64,000 bases of DNA from Loktanella gaetbuli. GTDB lineage: Bacteria; Pseudomonadota; Alphaproteobacteria; Rhodobacterales; Rhodobacteraceae. Under the pieces are notes generated by a model. That model was not told where the DNA came from and did not search any database. It saw only the letters and a program-made list of their open reading frames with translations. Positions 52,720 through 61,077 of this stretch are shown here, piece after piece. The position numbers were made by a program, and so were the translations under genes. How positions within the stretch are numbered: position 1 is the stretch's first letter; every line of letters starts with the position of its first letter. Location of the stretch: the NCBI RefSeq assembly GCF_020531945.1, contig NZ_JAJATZ010000002.1:186001-250000 (forward strand), given 5' to 3'.

Positions 52720-53799
52720 ATGCGTAAATTTTTGATCCGCGTGGTGGGAACGGTCCTGTTCGCGCTGTGCGCAGCCACGTTTCTGCCGTTGCTGACATTC
52801 GATACATGGTGGATCCGCTTTCTGGATTTCCCGCGCCTGCAATTCCTCGCCGGTCTGTTGATCAGCCTGGCCCTGTTCGTGACACTGCGCCGCGCGCAAC
52901 CATCCCGGGGCACGATCCTGACGCTCGCCGGAATCGCAGCCATCGGCCTCCAGGTCGCAAAGCTATGGCCCTATCAGCCCCTGGCCTCGAAAATGGTGGC
53001 CAGCGTGCTGCGTTGCGACGCCGACGACCGCCTGCGCGTGCTGGTGACCAACGTGCAGGTGTCAAATCGCAACGACGAAAGCGTGCTGGATATGGTGCGA
53101 AGTCAGGCCCCCGATGTTCTGGTGGTGCTGGAAACCTCGCCTTGGTGGGACAACGCGCTGGCACCACTGGATGATCAGTTCGACCATATCATGCGCGAAC
53201 AGCCCGAGTCCGCCTACTACGGGATGCAAATCTACAGCCGCCACCCGTTTTCACAAGCAAACATGACCTACCCGATGGGCGTCGATACCCCCATGTTCGA
53301 CGGACAGATTGTGCACCCGACCATGCCGGTCCACCTGCTGGGCGTGCACCCGCGCCCGCCGCACCAGACCAACGGCGGCCAGCCCTCTACCATGCGCGAT
53401 GCAACCATCCTGCACGCCGCGATGCGCGCGCGCGAAACCAGCGCCGTCAGCGTGATCGCCGGCGATTTCAACCTCGCCCCGTGGGAAGATACCGCGCAGC
53501 GCGCCTTGCGGATCGGTGGCCTGCTGGACCCGCGTGCAGGACGCGGCCCAATGAACAGCTACATGGCTGACAGCGACCTGATGCGCTGGCCACTGGATCA
53601 GGTGCTGTGGCAAGCTGGCCCTGGCCTGCTGGATATGACCGTGCTGCCATCCGTCGGATCAGACCATCACCCGGTGCGCGTCGATCTGTGCCTGTCACCG
53701 CTGGTGGACGCGCGCACCATCCCGCTGCAGGACGGCGATCTGGCCGCCGCACAGGACACATTCGACGCCGCCCGCGCCATCGCAAGCCCCGCCGATTAG
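52720..53799 (+). CDS. Membrane-anchored endonuclease/exonuclease/phosphatase family protein
   Basis: 359 residues. Three N-terminal membrane helices (GTVLFALCAATFLPLLTF, LQFLAGLLISLALFVTL, GTILTLAGIAAIGLQVAK), then an EEP domain with RVLVTNVQVSNRN, VIAGDFNLAPWEDTAQ (Asp/Asn of the active site) and PSVGSDHHPVRVDL (terminal His). The metal-binding Glu region is VLVVLETSPWW. Such proteins can be nucleases or lipid/sugar phosphatases; the membrane anchor suggests a periplasmic or membrane target. It starts 3 bases after the ligase stop. Confidence 0.88.
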   Translation: MRKFLIRVVGTVLFALCAATFLPLLTFDTWWIRFLDFPRLQFLAGLLISLALFVTLRRAQPSRGTILTLAGIAAIGLQVAKLWPYQPLASKMVASVLRCDADDRLRVLVTNVQVSNRNDESVLDMVRSQAPDVLVVLETSPWWDNALAPLDDQFDHIMREQPESAYYGMQIYSRHPFSQANMTYPMGVDTPMFDGQIVHPTMPVHLLGVHPRPPHQTNGGQPSTMRDATILHAAMRARETSAVSVIAGDFNLAPWEDTAQRALRIGGLLDPRAGRGPMNSYMADSDLMRWPLDQVLWQAGPGLLDMTVLPSVGSDHHPVRVDLCLSPLVDARTIPLQDGDLAAAQDTFDAARAIASPAD

Positions 53800-53866
53800 G
53801 CCCCGGTGGGTTGAGTGCACCCGCCCGCAGTCCTATGTCTGTCGCAACAGAAAACAGGATAATCCC

Positions 53867-55687
53867 ATGACCGATGACCGCACCTTTGACGCCGTGACAG
53901 AAACCGGCGGCAGCCCGATGGGCGACCTGCCCGAATGGGACCTGACGCACCTCTATCCGGCGACCGACAGTGCGGAAATCAAACGCGACCTCGACTGGCT
54001 CGAGGATGCCTGCACCCGCTTTGCCGCCGATTTCGAAGGCAAACTGGCCGACCTCGACGCCGCTGGCCTGCTCGAGGCCGTGCAGCGCGATGAAAAAATC
54101 AACGAAATCGCTGGCCGCATCATGTCCTACGCGGGCCTGCGGTATTACCAGATCACCACCGACAACGATCGCGCCAAATTCATGGCCGACATGCAGGACC
54201 GGATCACGACCTATACCACGCCGCTGGTGTTCTATGGTCTGGAATTCAACCGCCTGCCCGACGACCACCTCGACACGCTGCTGGCCCAGAACGAAGAACT
54301 GCGCCGCTACAAGCCCGTGTTTGACCGGATGCGCGCCATGCGGCCGCACCAATTGTCGGACGAGCTGGAAAAATTCCTGCACGACCAATCCACCGTCGGT
54401 GCCGCCGCCTGGAACCGTCTGTTTGACGAAACAATGGCCGCGCTGACCTTTGTCGTGGACGCCGAAGAACTGAGCCTTGAATCAACGCTGAACCTGCTGA
54501 CCGACAGCGACCGGTCCAAGCGTGAAGCCGCAGCCATGGCGCTGTCGGATGTTTTCGCGCAGAACGTCAAACTCTTTGCCCGCATCCACAACACGCTGGC
54601 CAAGGAAAAGGAAATCGAGGACCGCTGGCGCAAGATGCCGACCCCGCAAACGGGCCGCCACCTTTCCAACCACGTCGAACCAGAGGTCGTCGAGGCGTTG
54701 CGCAACGCCGTCGTCGCCGCCTACCCGCGCCTGTCGCACCGCTATTATGCGCTGAAAGCGCGTTGGCTGGGGCTCGAGCGGATGGAAACATGGGATCGCA
54801 ATGCCCCGCTCCCGCGTGAGGACGAACGCCTTGTGGGCTGGGACGAGGCACAGCAGACCGTGCTGGACGCATACGCCGGGTTTTCGCCTGACATGGCCGA
54901 TCTTGCAAAACCGTTCTTTACCGAAGGCTGGATCGACGCCGCCGTCAAACCGGGCAAGGCCCCCGGCGCATTCGCCCACCCGACCGTCACCACGGTGCAT
55001 CCTTATGTGATGCTGAACTATCTGGGCAAACCGCGCGACGTGATGACGCTGGCCCACGAGTTGGGTCACGGCGTCCACCAGCGTCTGGCCGCAGGGCAAG
55101 GGGAACTGCTGTCATCCACCCCGCTCACACTGGCGGAAACCGCCTCTGTCTTTGGCGAAATGCTGACTTTCCGCAAACTGCTGGACGGCGCCAAAACTCC
55201 GGCAGAACGCAAGGTCCTGCTCGCAGGCAAGGTCGAGGACATGATCAACACGGTCGTGCGCCAGATCGCGTTCTACGATTTTGAATGCAAACTGCACGCC
55301 GCGCGCGCGGGTGGCGAACTGACCCCCGACGACATCAACGCGCTGTGGATGTCCGTGCAGGCCGAATCCCTTGGCCCGGTGTTCGATTTCCACGAGGGCT
55401 ATGAAACCTTCTGGTCCTACATCCCGCACTTCGTCCACTCGCCATTCTACGTCTATGCCTACGCCTTTGGCGACGGCCTCGTGAACGCGCTTTACGCCGT
55501 GTATGAGGAAGGCGATCCCGACTTTCAGGCGAAATATTTCGACATGCTCAAGGCGGGCGGGTCCAAACACCACAAGGAACTGCTGGAACCCTTCGGCCTC
55601 GACGCCTCTGACCCCGCGTTCTGGGACAAGGGCCTGTCGATGATCGAATCCATGATCGACGAACTCGAAGCGATGGAGGATGCGTGA
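53867..55687 (+). CDS. Oligoendopeptidase F (M3 family)
   Basis: 606 residues. Cuts short peptides in the cytoplasm using zinc. Marks: the HELGH motif in MTLAHELGHGVHQRLAAGQG, the downstream Glu in LAETASVFGEMLTFRKLLDG, QIAFYDFECKLHAARAGGEL and the C-terminal SPFYVYAYAFGDGLVNALYA. Active residues are present. AGGAT precedes the ATG. Its stop overlaps the start of the next GNAT gene (GTGA). Confidence 0.96.
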   Translation: MTDDRTFDAVTETGGSPMGDLPEWDLTHLYPATDSAEIKRDLDWLEDACTRFAADFEGKLADLDAAGLLEAVQRDEKINEIAGRIMSYAGLRYYQITTDNDRAKFMADMQDRITTYTTPLVFYGLEFNRLPDDHLDTLLAQNEELRRYKPVFDRMRAMRPHQLSDELEKFLHDQSTVGAAAWNRLFDETMAALTFVVDAEELSLESTLNLLTDSDRSKREAAAMALSDVFAQNVKLFARIHNTLAKEKEIEDRWRKMPTPQTGRHLSNHVEPEVVEALRNAVVAAYPRLSHRYYALKARWLGLERMETWDRNAPLPREDERLVGWDEAQQTVLDAYAGFSPDMADLAKPFFTEGWIDAAVKPGKAPGAFAHPTVTTVHPYVMLNYLGKPRDVMTLAHELGHGVHQRLAAGQGELLSSTPLTLAETASVFGEMLTFRKLLDGAKTPAERKVLLAGKVEDMINTVVRQIAFYDFECKLHAARAGGELTPDDINALWMSVQAESLGPVFDFHEGYETFWSYIPHFVHSPFYVYAYAFGDGLVNALYAVYEEGDPDFQAKYFDMLKAGGSKHHKELLEPFGLDASDPAFWDKGLSMIESMIDELEAMEDA

Positions 55688-56157
55688 CCAGCGTCACCCT
55701 CGCCCCATATACCAGTGACCAGCGCGACGCCCTCTGCGCGCTGGCGGTCGGCCCCGAGCAGGAACGGTTTTCCAGTCAGCCAAGGCTTCTGCTAGAGAAC
55801 CCGCAAGACGGCATCGACGTGCATCTGATCTACGTCGACGCCACGCTGGTGGGCATGTTTCGCATTGATCGCGATTTTTCGCGCGAACACCCGCAGGTGC
55901 CATCAGGTGCCTATGGATTGCGCAGCATGATCATCGATCAACGCCATCAGGGGCGCGGCATCGGCACCGCCATGATACGGGCATTGCCCGCCTATATGGC
56001 GCAACGCTATCCGCAAGCCACGCAGATTTACCTGACGGTCAACCTGCGCAATCCCGGCGCGCGGCGCAGCTACCTGAACGGTGGTTTCACCGATACCGGC
56101 GAACACTACCTGGGCGGTGACGCAGGTCCGCAGCACATCCTGCGCATGAACCTTTAG
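55684..56157 (+). CDS. GNAT family N-acetyltransferase
   Basis: 157 residues. Acetyl-CoA site: SMIIDQRHQGRGIGTAMIRA (R-G-x-G) and VNLRNPGARRSYLNGGFTDT at the end. Starts with GTG sharing GTGA with pepF stop. Its stop shares TTAG with the convergent oxidoreductase. Acceptor substrate unknown; the pairing with pepF hints at peptide or amino-acid metabolism only. Confidence 0.92.
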   Translation: MTSVTLAPYTSDQRDALCALAVGPEQERFSSQPRLLLENPQDGIDVHLIYVDATLVGMFRIDRDFSREHPQVPSGAYGLRSMIIDQRHQGRGIGTAMIRALPAYMAQRYPQATQIYLTVNLRNPGARRSYLNGGFTDTGEHYLGGDAGPQHILRMNL

Positions 56158-56837
56158 CCGGTCATATCTCGGATCACGGCAGCGACTGATGTGGCCTCTG
56201 CATCCTCTTGCCGGGCCAGCGCCGGGGTCTGCCGCGACCAACTGCCCGTTTCTGCCAGATGCAGCATGAAATGCGCCACATCCGCCATGCGCGTGCGCAC
56301 CAGATGTTGCGGGATCACATCCGGCGTCACCACGTAATCCGCCGTCAGATCGCCCTGCATCAACCAGCCGGGACGCACGGCCGTCCAATCCACGCGCGAT
56401 GCGCGCAATTGCGCCTCCATCTCGCCCATCTGGTCCAGCACGTTGTGCAGCGCCGTCATGACCGGCACCTTGAAATAGATCGGCCCGCGGTTCTTGGCTT
56501 CGACAAAACTGGCTGAAATCACGGCCAGACGGTCGACCTCGGCGGCGTGCATGCCGGCCAGAATATTACTGGTGCCGCGGGTGTACAGTGGTGGCGGATC
56601 CAGCAGGACCTTTGGCGAATTGCCAACCCCCAGGCAGGACAGAACCGCGTCACTCCCCGCAAAGGCGCTGGACAGATCGTCCTCCAGCACGTCGGCCTCG
56701 ATACAGGTCAGCCCCTTGCGCGCGGGCATGTCGGCGCAATCCAGCTCGATCGCGGTCACTGCGTGGCCCTTGTCCAGCGCCTGATCCAGCAAATGCTGCC
56801 CCACCGCGCCCTTGGCACCCAATACTGCCAGCTTCAT
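56154..56837 (-). CDS. NAD(P)-binding Rossmann oxidoreductase (atypical SDR)
   Basis: 227 residues. N-terminal LAVLGAKGAVGQHLLDQALD (GxxGxxG), then ADVLEDDLSSAFAGSDAVLS and WTAVRPGWLMQG. This is the NAD(P)H-binding (SDR a5) type, as in flavin reductases and putative epimerases. No catalytic Tyr-x-x-x-Lys is seen, so it may be a redox sensor or a reductase of unknown substrate. Confidence 0.86.
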   Translation of the reverse strand: MKLAVLGAKGAVGQHLLDQALDKGHAVTAIELDCADMPARKGLTCIEADVLEDDLSSAFAGSDAVLSCLGVGNSPKVLLDPPPLYTRGTSNILAGMHAAEVDRLAVISASFVEAKNRGPIYFKVPVMTALHNVLDQMGEMEAQLRASRVDWTAVRPGWLMQGDLTADYVVTPDVIPQHLVRTRMADVAHFMLHLAETGSWSRQTPALARQEDAEATSVAAVIRDMTG

Positions 56838-56881
56838 TCATCGGCCCCCATGTTGTTCACCGGGGCCAACACCTGTGACCC

Positions 56882-57847
56882 TCAGGGGTTCCTTGCCTTG
56901 TCAAACACCATGTCCATCATCGCCTGCGTGCCACGACTGAATTCCAGCGGGCAGGCATAATCCGCAGTCCCGCGCGCCGCCGCGCCAAAGGCTTCGACCT
57001 GCAACACATAATGGTTGGCGGCAGGCCAGCGTTCGACCTGCCGCACTCCGTTTCCCGTCTCCAGTGTCAGCTGCGCCACATCATAGAGGTTGGCATTGAA
57101 CGGCGCGGTCAGCGTCAGATGCCCTGCATCCCCGTGAAAGGTGATGGACTGGCGCGGCTGCATCCGCATCGACACCACAGCACCGTAGGTAAAGTCGCCG
57201 AAATCCGCAGCCACTTGGGCAAACACGTCGACCCCATTCTCGAATCGCAAATCGGCATAGGTCACCCGCTGACAATCGGCCCCGGTCACGAACCGCGCCG
57301 CACCAAAGGTATAAACCCCGATATCCGGCAACCCGCCGCCACCGGTTTCGGGGCGGTTGCGGATGTTGTCGACCGCACCTGCGTTGTTGTAGCTGAAAAC
57401 CGCATCCACATGGGCCAGCTTGCCGATCGCGCCGTCCTGTACCAGCTCGCGGGCGCGCTGAAACTGGGGATGATGCACGATCATGAACGCCTCTGCCGCC
57501 AGCTTGCCCGCCTTGTCACGCGCCGCAATCACACGGTCGATTTCGTCGGCCTTCAGCGCGATTGGCTTTTCGCACAGCACATGCTTGCCCGCCTCCAGCG
57601 CCTTGATCGTCCAGTCCACGTGCAGATGGTTCGGCAGCGGCACATAGACCGCATCGATGTCGGGATCCGCCAACAGGGCGTCATAATCGTCAAAGACGCG
57701 CATTCCTGGCGCAAAGGCACTGAACCCTGCCGCCTTGGCCGGGTCAGAGGTCGCGATCGCCACAAGTTCCGCGCCTTTTGCCGCATGAATGGCAGGCGCC
57801 ATCCACTCCCGCGCGAATTTCGCAGCTCCCAATATTCCCCAACGCAT
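56882..57847 (-). CDS. Gfo/Idh/MocA family oxidoreductase
   Basis: 321 residues. Rossmann start MRWGILGAAKFAREWMAPAI, AVYVPLPNHLHVDWTIKALE, the KP signature HVLCEKPIALKADEIDRVIA and GGGLPDIGVYTFGAARFVTG in the C-terminal dehydrogenase-like domain (D and H of the substrate site). Likely a sugar or inositol-derivative dehydrogenase; substrate not indicated. A repeat copy sits in front of its start. Confidence 0.93.
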   Translation of the reverse strand: MRWGILGAAKFAREWMAPAIHAAKGAELVAIATSDPAKAAGFSAFAPGMRVFDDYDALLADPDIDAVYVPLPNHLHVDWTIKALEAGKHVLCEKPIALKADEIDRVIAARDKAGKLAAEAFMIVHHPQFQRARELVQDGAIGKLAHVDAVFSYNNAGAVDNIRNRPETGGGGLPDIGVYTFGAARFVTGADCQRVTYADLRFENGVDVFAQVAADFGDFTYGAVVSMRMQPRQSITFHGDAGHLTLTAPFNANLYDVAQLTLETGNGVRQVERWPAANHYVLQVEAFGAAARGTADYACPLEFSRGTQAMMDMVFDKARNP

Positions 57848-57859
57848 CGCGCATCCTCC

Positions 57860-57907
57860 GCATCATCTTGCAAAAAATACTCCCGCCGGAGGCATCCGAC
57901 GGGAGTA
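57860..57907 (+). repeat. Dispersed intergenic repeat, copy E (core plus hairpin)
   Basis: GCATCATCTTGC, an A-rich spacer, AAATACTC, CCGCCGGAGGC; here it extends so that TACTCCCG (57878) pairs with CGGGAGTA (57900) to form a larger hairpin. It lies between the rpoH end and the start of the Gfo gene, both on the minus strand, opposite in orientation to those genes. It may act as the rpoH terminator. Confidence 0.78.
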
Positions 57908-57933
57908 ACTCTTAACCGACCCTAGCGAGGGGA

Positions 57934-58830
57934 TCACACGTCCTCAAGCATCCCGCGTTCGGCCGCCAGTTCGCGCATGCGCTTTTGCAGCTTTTCAAAG
58001 GCCCGAACCTCGATCTGGCGAATCCGTTCGCGGCTGACGTCATACTGGCTGGACAGGTCTTCCAGCGTGATGGTCTCGTCGTTCAGGCGACGCTGCATCA
58101 GGATGTCCTTTTCGCGGTCGTTCAGGACCTGCATCGCCTCGGCCAGCATCTCGCGGCGGCTTTCCAGCTCGTCACGTTCCGCATAATCGCCGGCCTGATC
58201 CGCGTCCTCGTCTTCCAGCCAGTCCTGCCATTGCATCGTGCCCTCGCCCTCGGACCCGACGGTGGCGTTCAGGGATGCATCACCACCGGACATGCGGCGG
58301 TTCATCGACACGACCTCGTCCTCGGTCACACCCAGATCGGTCGCGATCCGCTTGACGTTCTCGGGACGCAGGTCGCCGTCTTCCAGCGCACCGATGCGGG
58401 ATTTCGCCTTGCGCAGGTTGAAAAACAGCTTCTTTTGCGCCGAGGTCGTGCCCAGTTTCACCATCGACCACGACCGCAGGACGTATTCCTGAATAGCAGC
58501 ACGGATCCACCACATGGCATAGGTCGCCAGGCGAAACCCTTTTTCAGGGTCAAATTTCTTGACGGCCTGCATCAGGCCCACGTTCGCCTCGGAAATCACC
58601 TCGGCCTGCGGCAGGCCATAGCCGCGATAGCCCATGGCGATCTTGGCGGCGAGGCGCAGGTGGCTGGTCACCATCTTGTGTGCCGCTTCCGTATCGCCAT
58701 CTTCGGCCCAACGCTTGGCCAGCATGTATTCTTCTTCGGGTTCCAGCATCGGAAACTTGCGGATTTCCTGCATGTAGCGGTTCAAGCCCTGCTCTGGGCT
58801 CGGTGCCGGTAGGTTCTTGTAATCGCTCAT
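57934..58830 (-). CDS. rpoH: RNA polymerase sigma-32 factor
   Basis: 298 residues. Sigma-70 region 2 with FDPEKGFRLATYAMWWIRAA and the -10 helix QEYVLRSWSMVK, then the RpoH-specific box QKKLFFNLRKAKSRIGALED, and region 4 DEETI-like ETITLEDLSSQYDVSRERIR with QIEVRAFEKLQKRMRELAAE. RpoH directs heat-shock transcription and is degraded via DnaK/FtsH contacts. Alphaproteobacteria often have two RpoH; only one is in the window. Confidence 0.97.
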   Translation of the reverse strand: MSDYKNLPAPSPEQGLNRYMQEIRKFPMLEPEEEYMLAKRWAEDGDTEAAHKMVTSHLRLAAKIAMGYRGYGLPQAEVISEANVGLMQAVKKFDPEKGFRLATYAMWWIRAAIQEYVLRSWSMVKLGTTSAQKKLFFNLRKAKSRIGALEDGDLRPENVKRIATDLGVTEDEVVSMNRRMSGGDASLNATVGSEGEGTMQWQDWLEDEDADQAGDYAERDELESRREMLAEAMQVLNDREKDILMQRRLNDETITLEDLSSQYDVSRERIRQIEVRAFEKLQKRMRELAAERGMLEDV

Positions 58831-58873
58831 TTTGACTTCCCCTGGATGGCCAATGTATCAGGCCTTAACATGG

Positions 58874-58902
58874 ATATGGGTTGCACGGCTTGGTGTTGCA
58901 AT
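58874..58902 (-). promoter_or_regulatory. Possible heat-shock-type promoter of rpoH
   Basis: On the minus strand ATTG is followed after 18 bases by CCCATAT, which partly fits the alphaproteobacterial RpoH consensus (CTTG, then CCCAT about 17 bases on). It lies 44-72 bases before the rpoH start. The -35 part is weak. Confidence 0.33.
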
Positions 58903-58974
58903 CTCATGCGCTTCATAAACCTAACATTTTCTAGCCCGCCCGGTTCCCGTCGCATAGCTGCAAAAATGCACAGT

Positions 58975-60006
58975 TCAGCCGCGATGATCCAGATTATTCA
59001 CAAGTTCGATCATATCCTGGGGCAGCGGAGCCTCGAACGCCAGCGCATCGCCGCTGACGGGATGAACAAAGCCCAGGGTCGCGGCATGCAGCGCTTGCCG
59101 GGGGAAATTGCGCGCCGCGGCGACACCGGCCTCGCCCACCGACTTGGCCGACAGTTTCTGGCGGCCACCATAGGTCGGATCACCGATCAACCCGTGGCCG
59201 CAATGGGCCATGTGCACCCTGATCTGGTGGGTACGGCCCGTTTCCAGCCAGCATTCGATCAGCGCCGCCGCAGCGGGTGTGCCCAGCGGTTGCACGATCC
59301 GTGCCCGCGTCACTGCATGACGCCCCGTGCTGAACGACACCGCCTGCCGCTGGCGGTCAGTCTTGTGCCGTCCCAGGAACGTCTGCACCTTGAGGATGTT
59401 CGCCGCCTCGAAACTGGTGCCCTTGACCCCGCGCAGGCGCGGATCGCTGGCATCGGGCACCCCGAAACAGACGGCCAGATAGCGCCTCTCCACCGTGTGG
59501 GCCGCAAATTGCGCCGCCAACCCCTGATGGGCCTTGTCGGATTTCGCGACCACCAACAGGCCGCTGGTGTCCTTGTCGATGCGGTGCACGATGCCGGGAC
59601 GCCTCATGCCACCGACGCCGGACAGATCGTCGCCGCAGTGATGGATCAGCGCGTTGACCAATGTGCCGTCCGGGCTGCCGGGGGCCGGATGCACCACCAT
59701 GCCCGCAGGCTTGTTCAGCACGATCAGGTCCGCGTCCTCGAACACCACATCCAGCGCGATGTCCTGTGCGGTGATATGGCTTTCGCTGACGACGGGCGTC
59801 GTCACGACGATCTCTGCCCCCTCTGTCAGGCGCTGACGCGGGTTGGTCTCGACCACGCCATTGACCGTCACGGCCCCTTCGGCGATCAGCGCACCCAACC
59901 GCGAGCGCGACAGCGTCGCATCCTGCGGCACATCGCGGGCCAAAGCCTTGTCCATCCGCGCGGGCGGATCGGGCTGGATGGTAAAGCGAACGGTGGTGTC
60001 TGACAT
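58975..60006 (-). CDS. RluA/RluD family pseudouridine synthase
   Basis: 343 residues. N-terminal S4 domain: LSRSRLGALIAEGAVTVNGV; catalytic domain with VLNKPAGMVVHPAPGSPDGT, the active aspartate in GIVHRIDKDTSGLLVVAKSD, and LETGRTHQIRVHMAHCGHGL and GDPTYGG. S4 plus this motif set fits RluD (23S rRNA helix 69) best; RluC is possible. Located upstream of rpoH on the same strand, with a 144-base gap and a possible promoter between. Confidence 0.93.
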   Translation of the reverse strand: MSDTTVRFTIQPDPPARMDKALARDVPQDATLSRSRLGALIAEGAVTVNGVVETNPRQRLTEGAEIVVTTPVVSESHITAQDIALDVVFEDADLIVLNKPAGMVVHPAPGSPDGTLVNALIHHCGDDLSGVGGMRRPGIVHRIDKDTSGLLVVAKSDKAHQGLAAQFAAHTVERRYLAVCFGVPDASDPRLRGVKGTSFEAANILKVQTFLGRHKTDRQRQAVSFSTGRHAVTRARIVQPLGTPAAAALIECWLETGRTHQIRVHMAHCGHGLIGDPTYGGRQKLSAKSVGEAGVAAARNFPRQALHAATLGFVHPVSGDALAFEAPLPQDMIELVNNLDHRG

Positions 60007-60051
60007 CGGGCGTCTCCTTGGTGCCGCGCTTAGCGCCCCGCGCGCCGCTTG

Positions 60052-61077
60052 TCACGGCTGGACGACGGCCGCGGTCCATTCCGTCAGGAACTTCTGGCGC
60101 ATCATCGGGTCGACATAGACCAGCAGGCCGGGGTCCAGCCGGATCGGACGCAACTGCGGTGCTGCGGTGATCGTCGTATCAGACACCGGCGGCAAACCGG
60201 CGTCGGCCAGCAGCGCCTGCCCCTGTGATGACAGCAGGAACGACAGGAATCCGGCACCGGCAGCAGGGTCCGTGCTGGTCACCGGCACCAGCGCCGTGCG
60301 CAGCAGGACATGGGTGAAATCCGCAGGCTGGATGACCACCATGCCCGGATCGGGTCGCGCTGCCGCATAGGACCCCAGCACATTATAGGCCAGCGCCAGC
60401 CGCCCGGACTGCACATCGTCGATCATCGCCGCACTCGTAGTATAAAGCTGCGGGTGCAGACTGCCCGCGACCTCTGACAGTCGCCAGGCACTGTCGGATT
60501 GTCGCGCATCCTGCGTGGCAAACAAATAGCCCGCCCCCGACTCGGCCGGATCATAGGTGCCGATGCGCCCGGCAAACCGCTCGGCATTGTCACGCAGCAG
60601 CGCCACCAGATCGGCCCGGCTCTGCGGCAGGGGCAGGCCCGCGAAATCCGCGCGCCGTGCGATCATCACCACAGGTTCCTGCGCCACGGCAAACAGACGG
60701 TCGCGCCAGCGCGCCCAGTCCGGCAGCACGCCACCGCCGTCAAATGCCCTTGCCGCACCGTCGTTGGCCAGTTTCATCTGCAAATCCATCGCCGATGAAA
60801 TCACCAGATCGAATGCCGCGCCGTCGCCCGCGATTGCGGCATAGACCTGCTGGCTGTTGGCCACCGTATAACGCACGGTCAAATCAGGCCGCGTTTCCAG
60901 ATAGCCCGCGATGACCGGGGCGAAAACGGCGGCATCCGTCGTCGACAGCACCGACACGACCTGCGCGCCCGCGCCAAAGGTCGCGACCTCCTCGATCTCG
61001 AACGCCAGCGCAGGGCGGGCGAACAGCGCCCCGATCAGGGTCAGTGTCACCGCAAGGGCAAGTGCAAGGTCGCGCAT
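60052..61077 (-). CDS. ABC-type periplasmic substrate-binding protein (Fbp/iron-type)
   Basis: 341 residues, signal peptide ALAVTLTLIGALFARPALA. Binding-protein fold: EIEEVATFGAGAQVVSVLST, VFAPVIAGYLETRPDLTVRY, DLVISSAMDLQMKLANDGAA, YDPAESGAGYLFATQDARQS and ALAYNVLGSYAAAR. This resembles Fbp/polyamine-type proteins. No permease or ATPase genes flank it; the first 31 bases overlap the sensor kinase gene, so it is probably part of the sensing unit rather than uptake. The ATG 61077 is set by the signal peptide. Confidence 0.86.
   Translation of the reverse strand: MRDLALALAVTLTLIGALFARPALAFEIEEVATFGAGAQVVSVLSTTDAAVFAPVIAGYLETRPDLTVRYTVANSQQVYAAIAGDGAAFDLVISSAMDLQMKLANDGAARAFDGGGVLPDWARWRDRLFAVAQEPVVMIARRADFAGLPLPQSRADLVALLRDNAERFAGRIGTYDPAESGAGYLFATQDARQSDSAWRLSEVAGSLHPQLYTTSAAMIDDVQSGRLALAYNVLGSYAAARPDPGMVVIQPADFTHVLLRTALVPVTSTDPAAGAGFLSFLLSSQGQALLADAGLPPVSDTTITAAPQLRPIRLDPGLLVYVDPMMRQKFLTEWTAAVVQP

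Noticed and set aside
58846..60003. 385-codon plus-strand frame opposite the RluA-family gene
   Set aside because: Composition is not protein-like and it lies wholly over a conserved gene.
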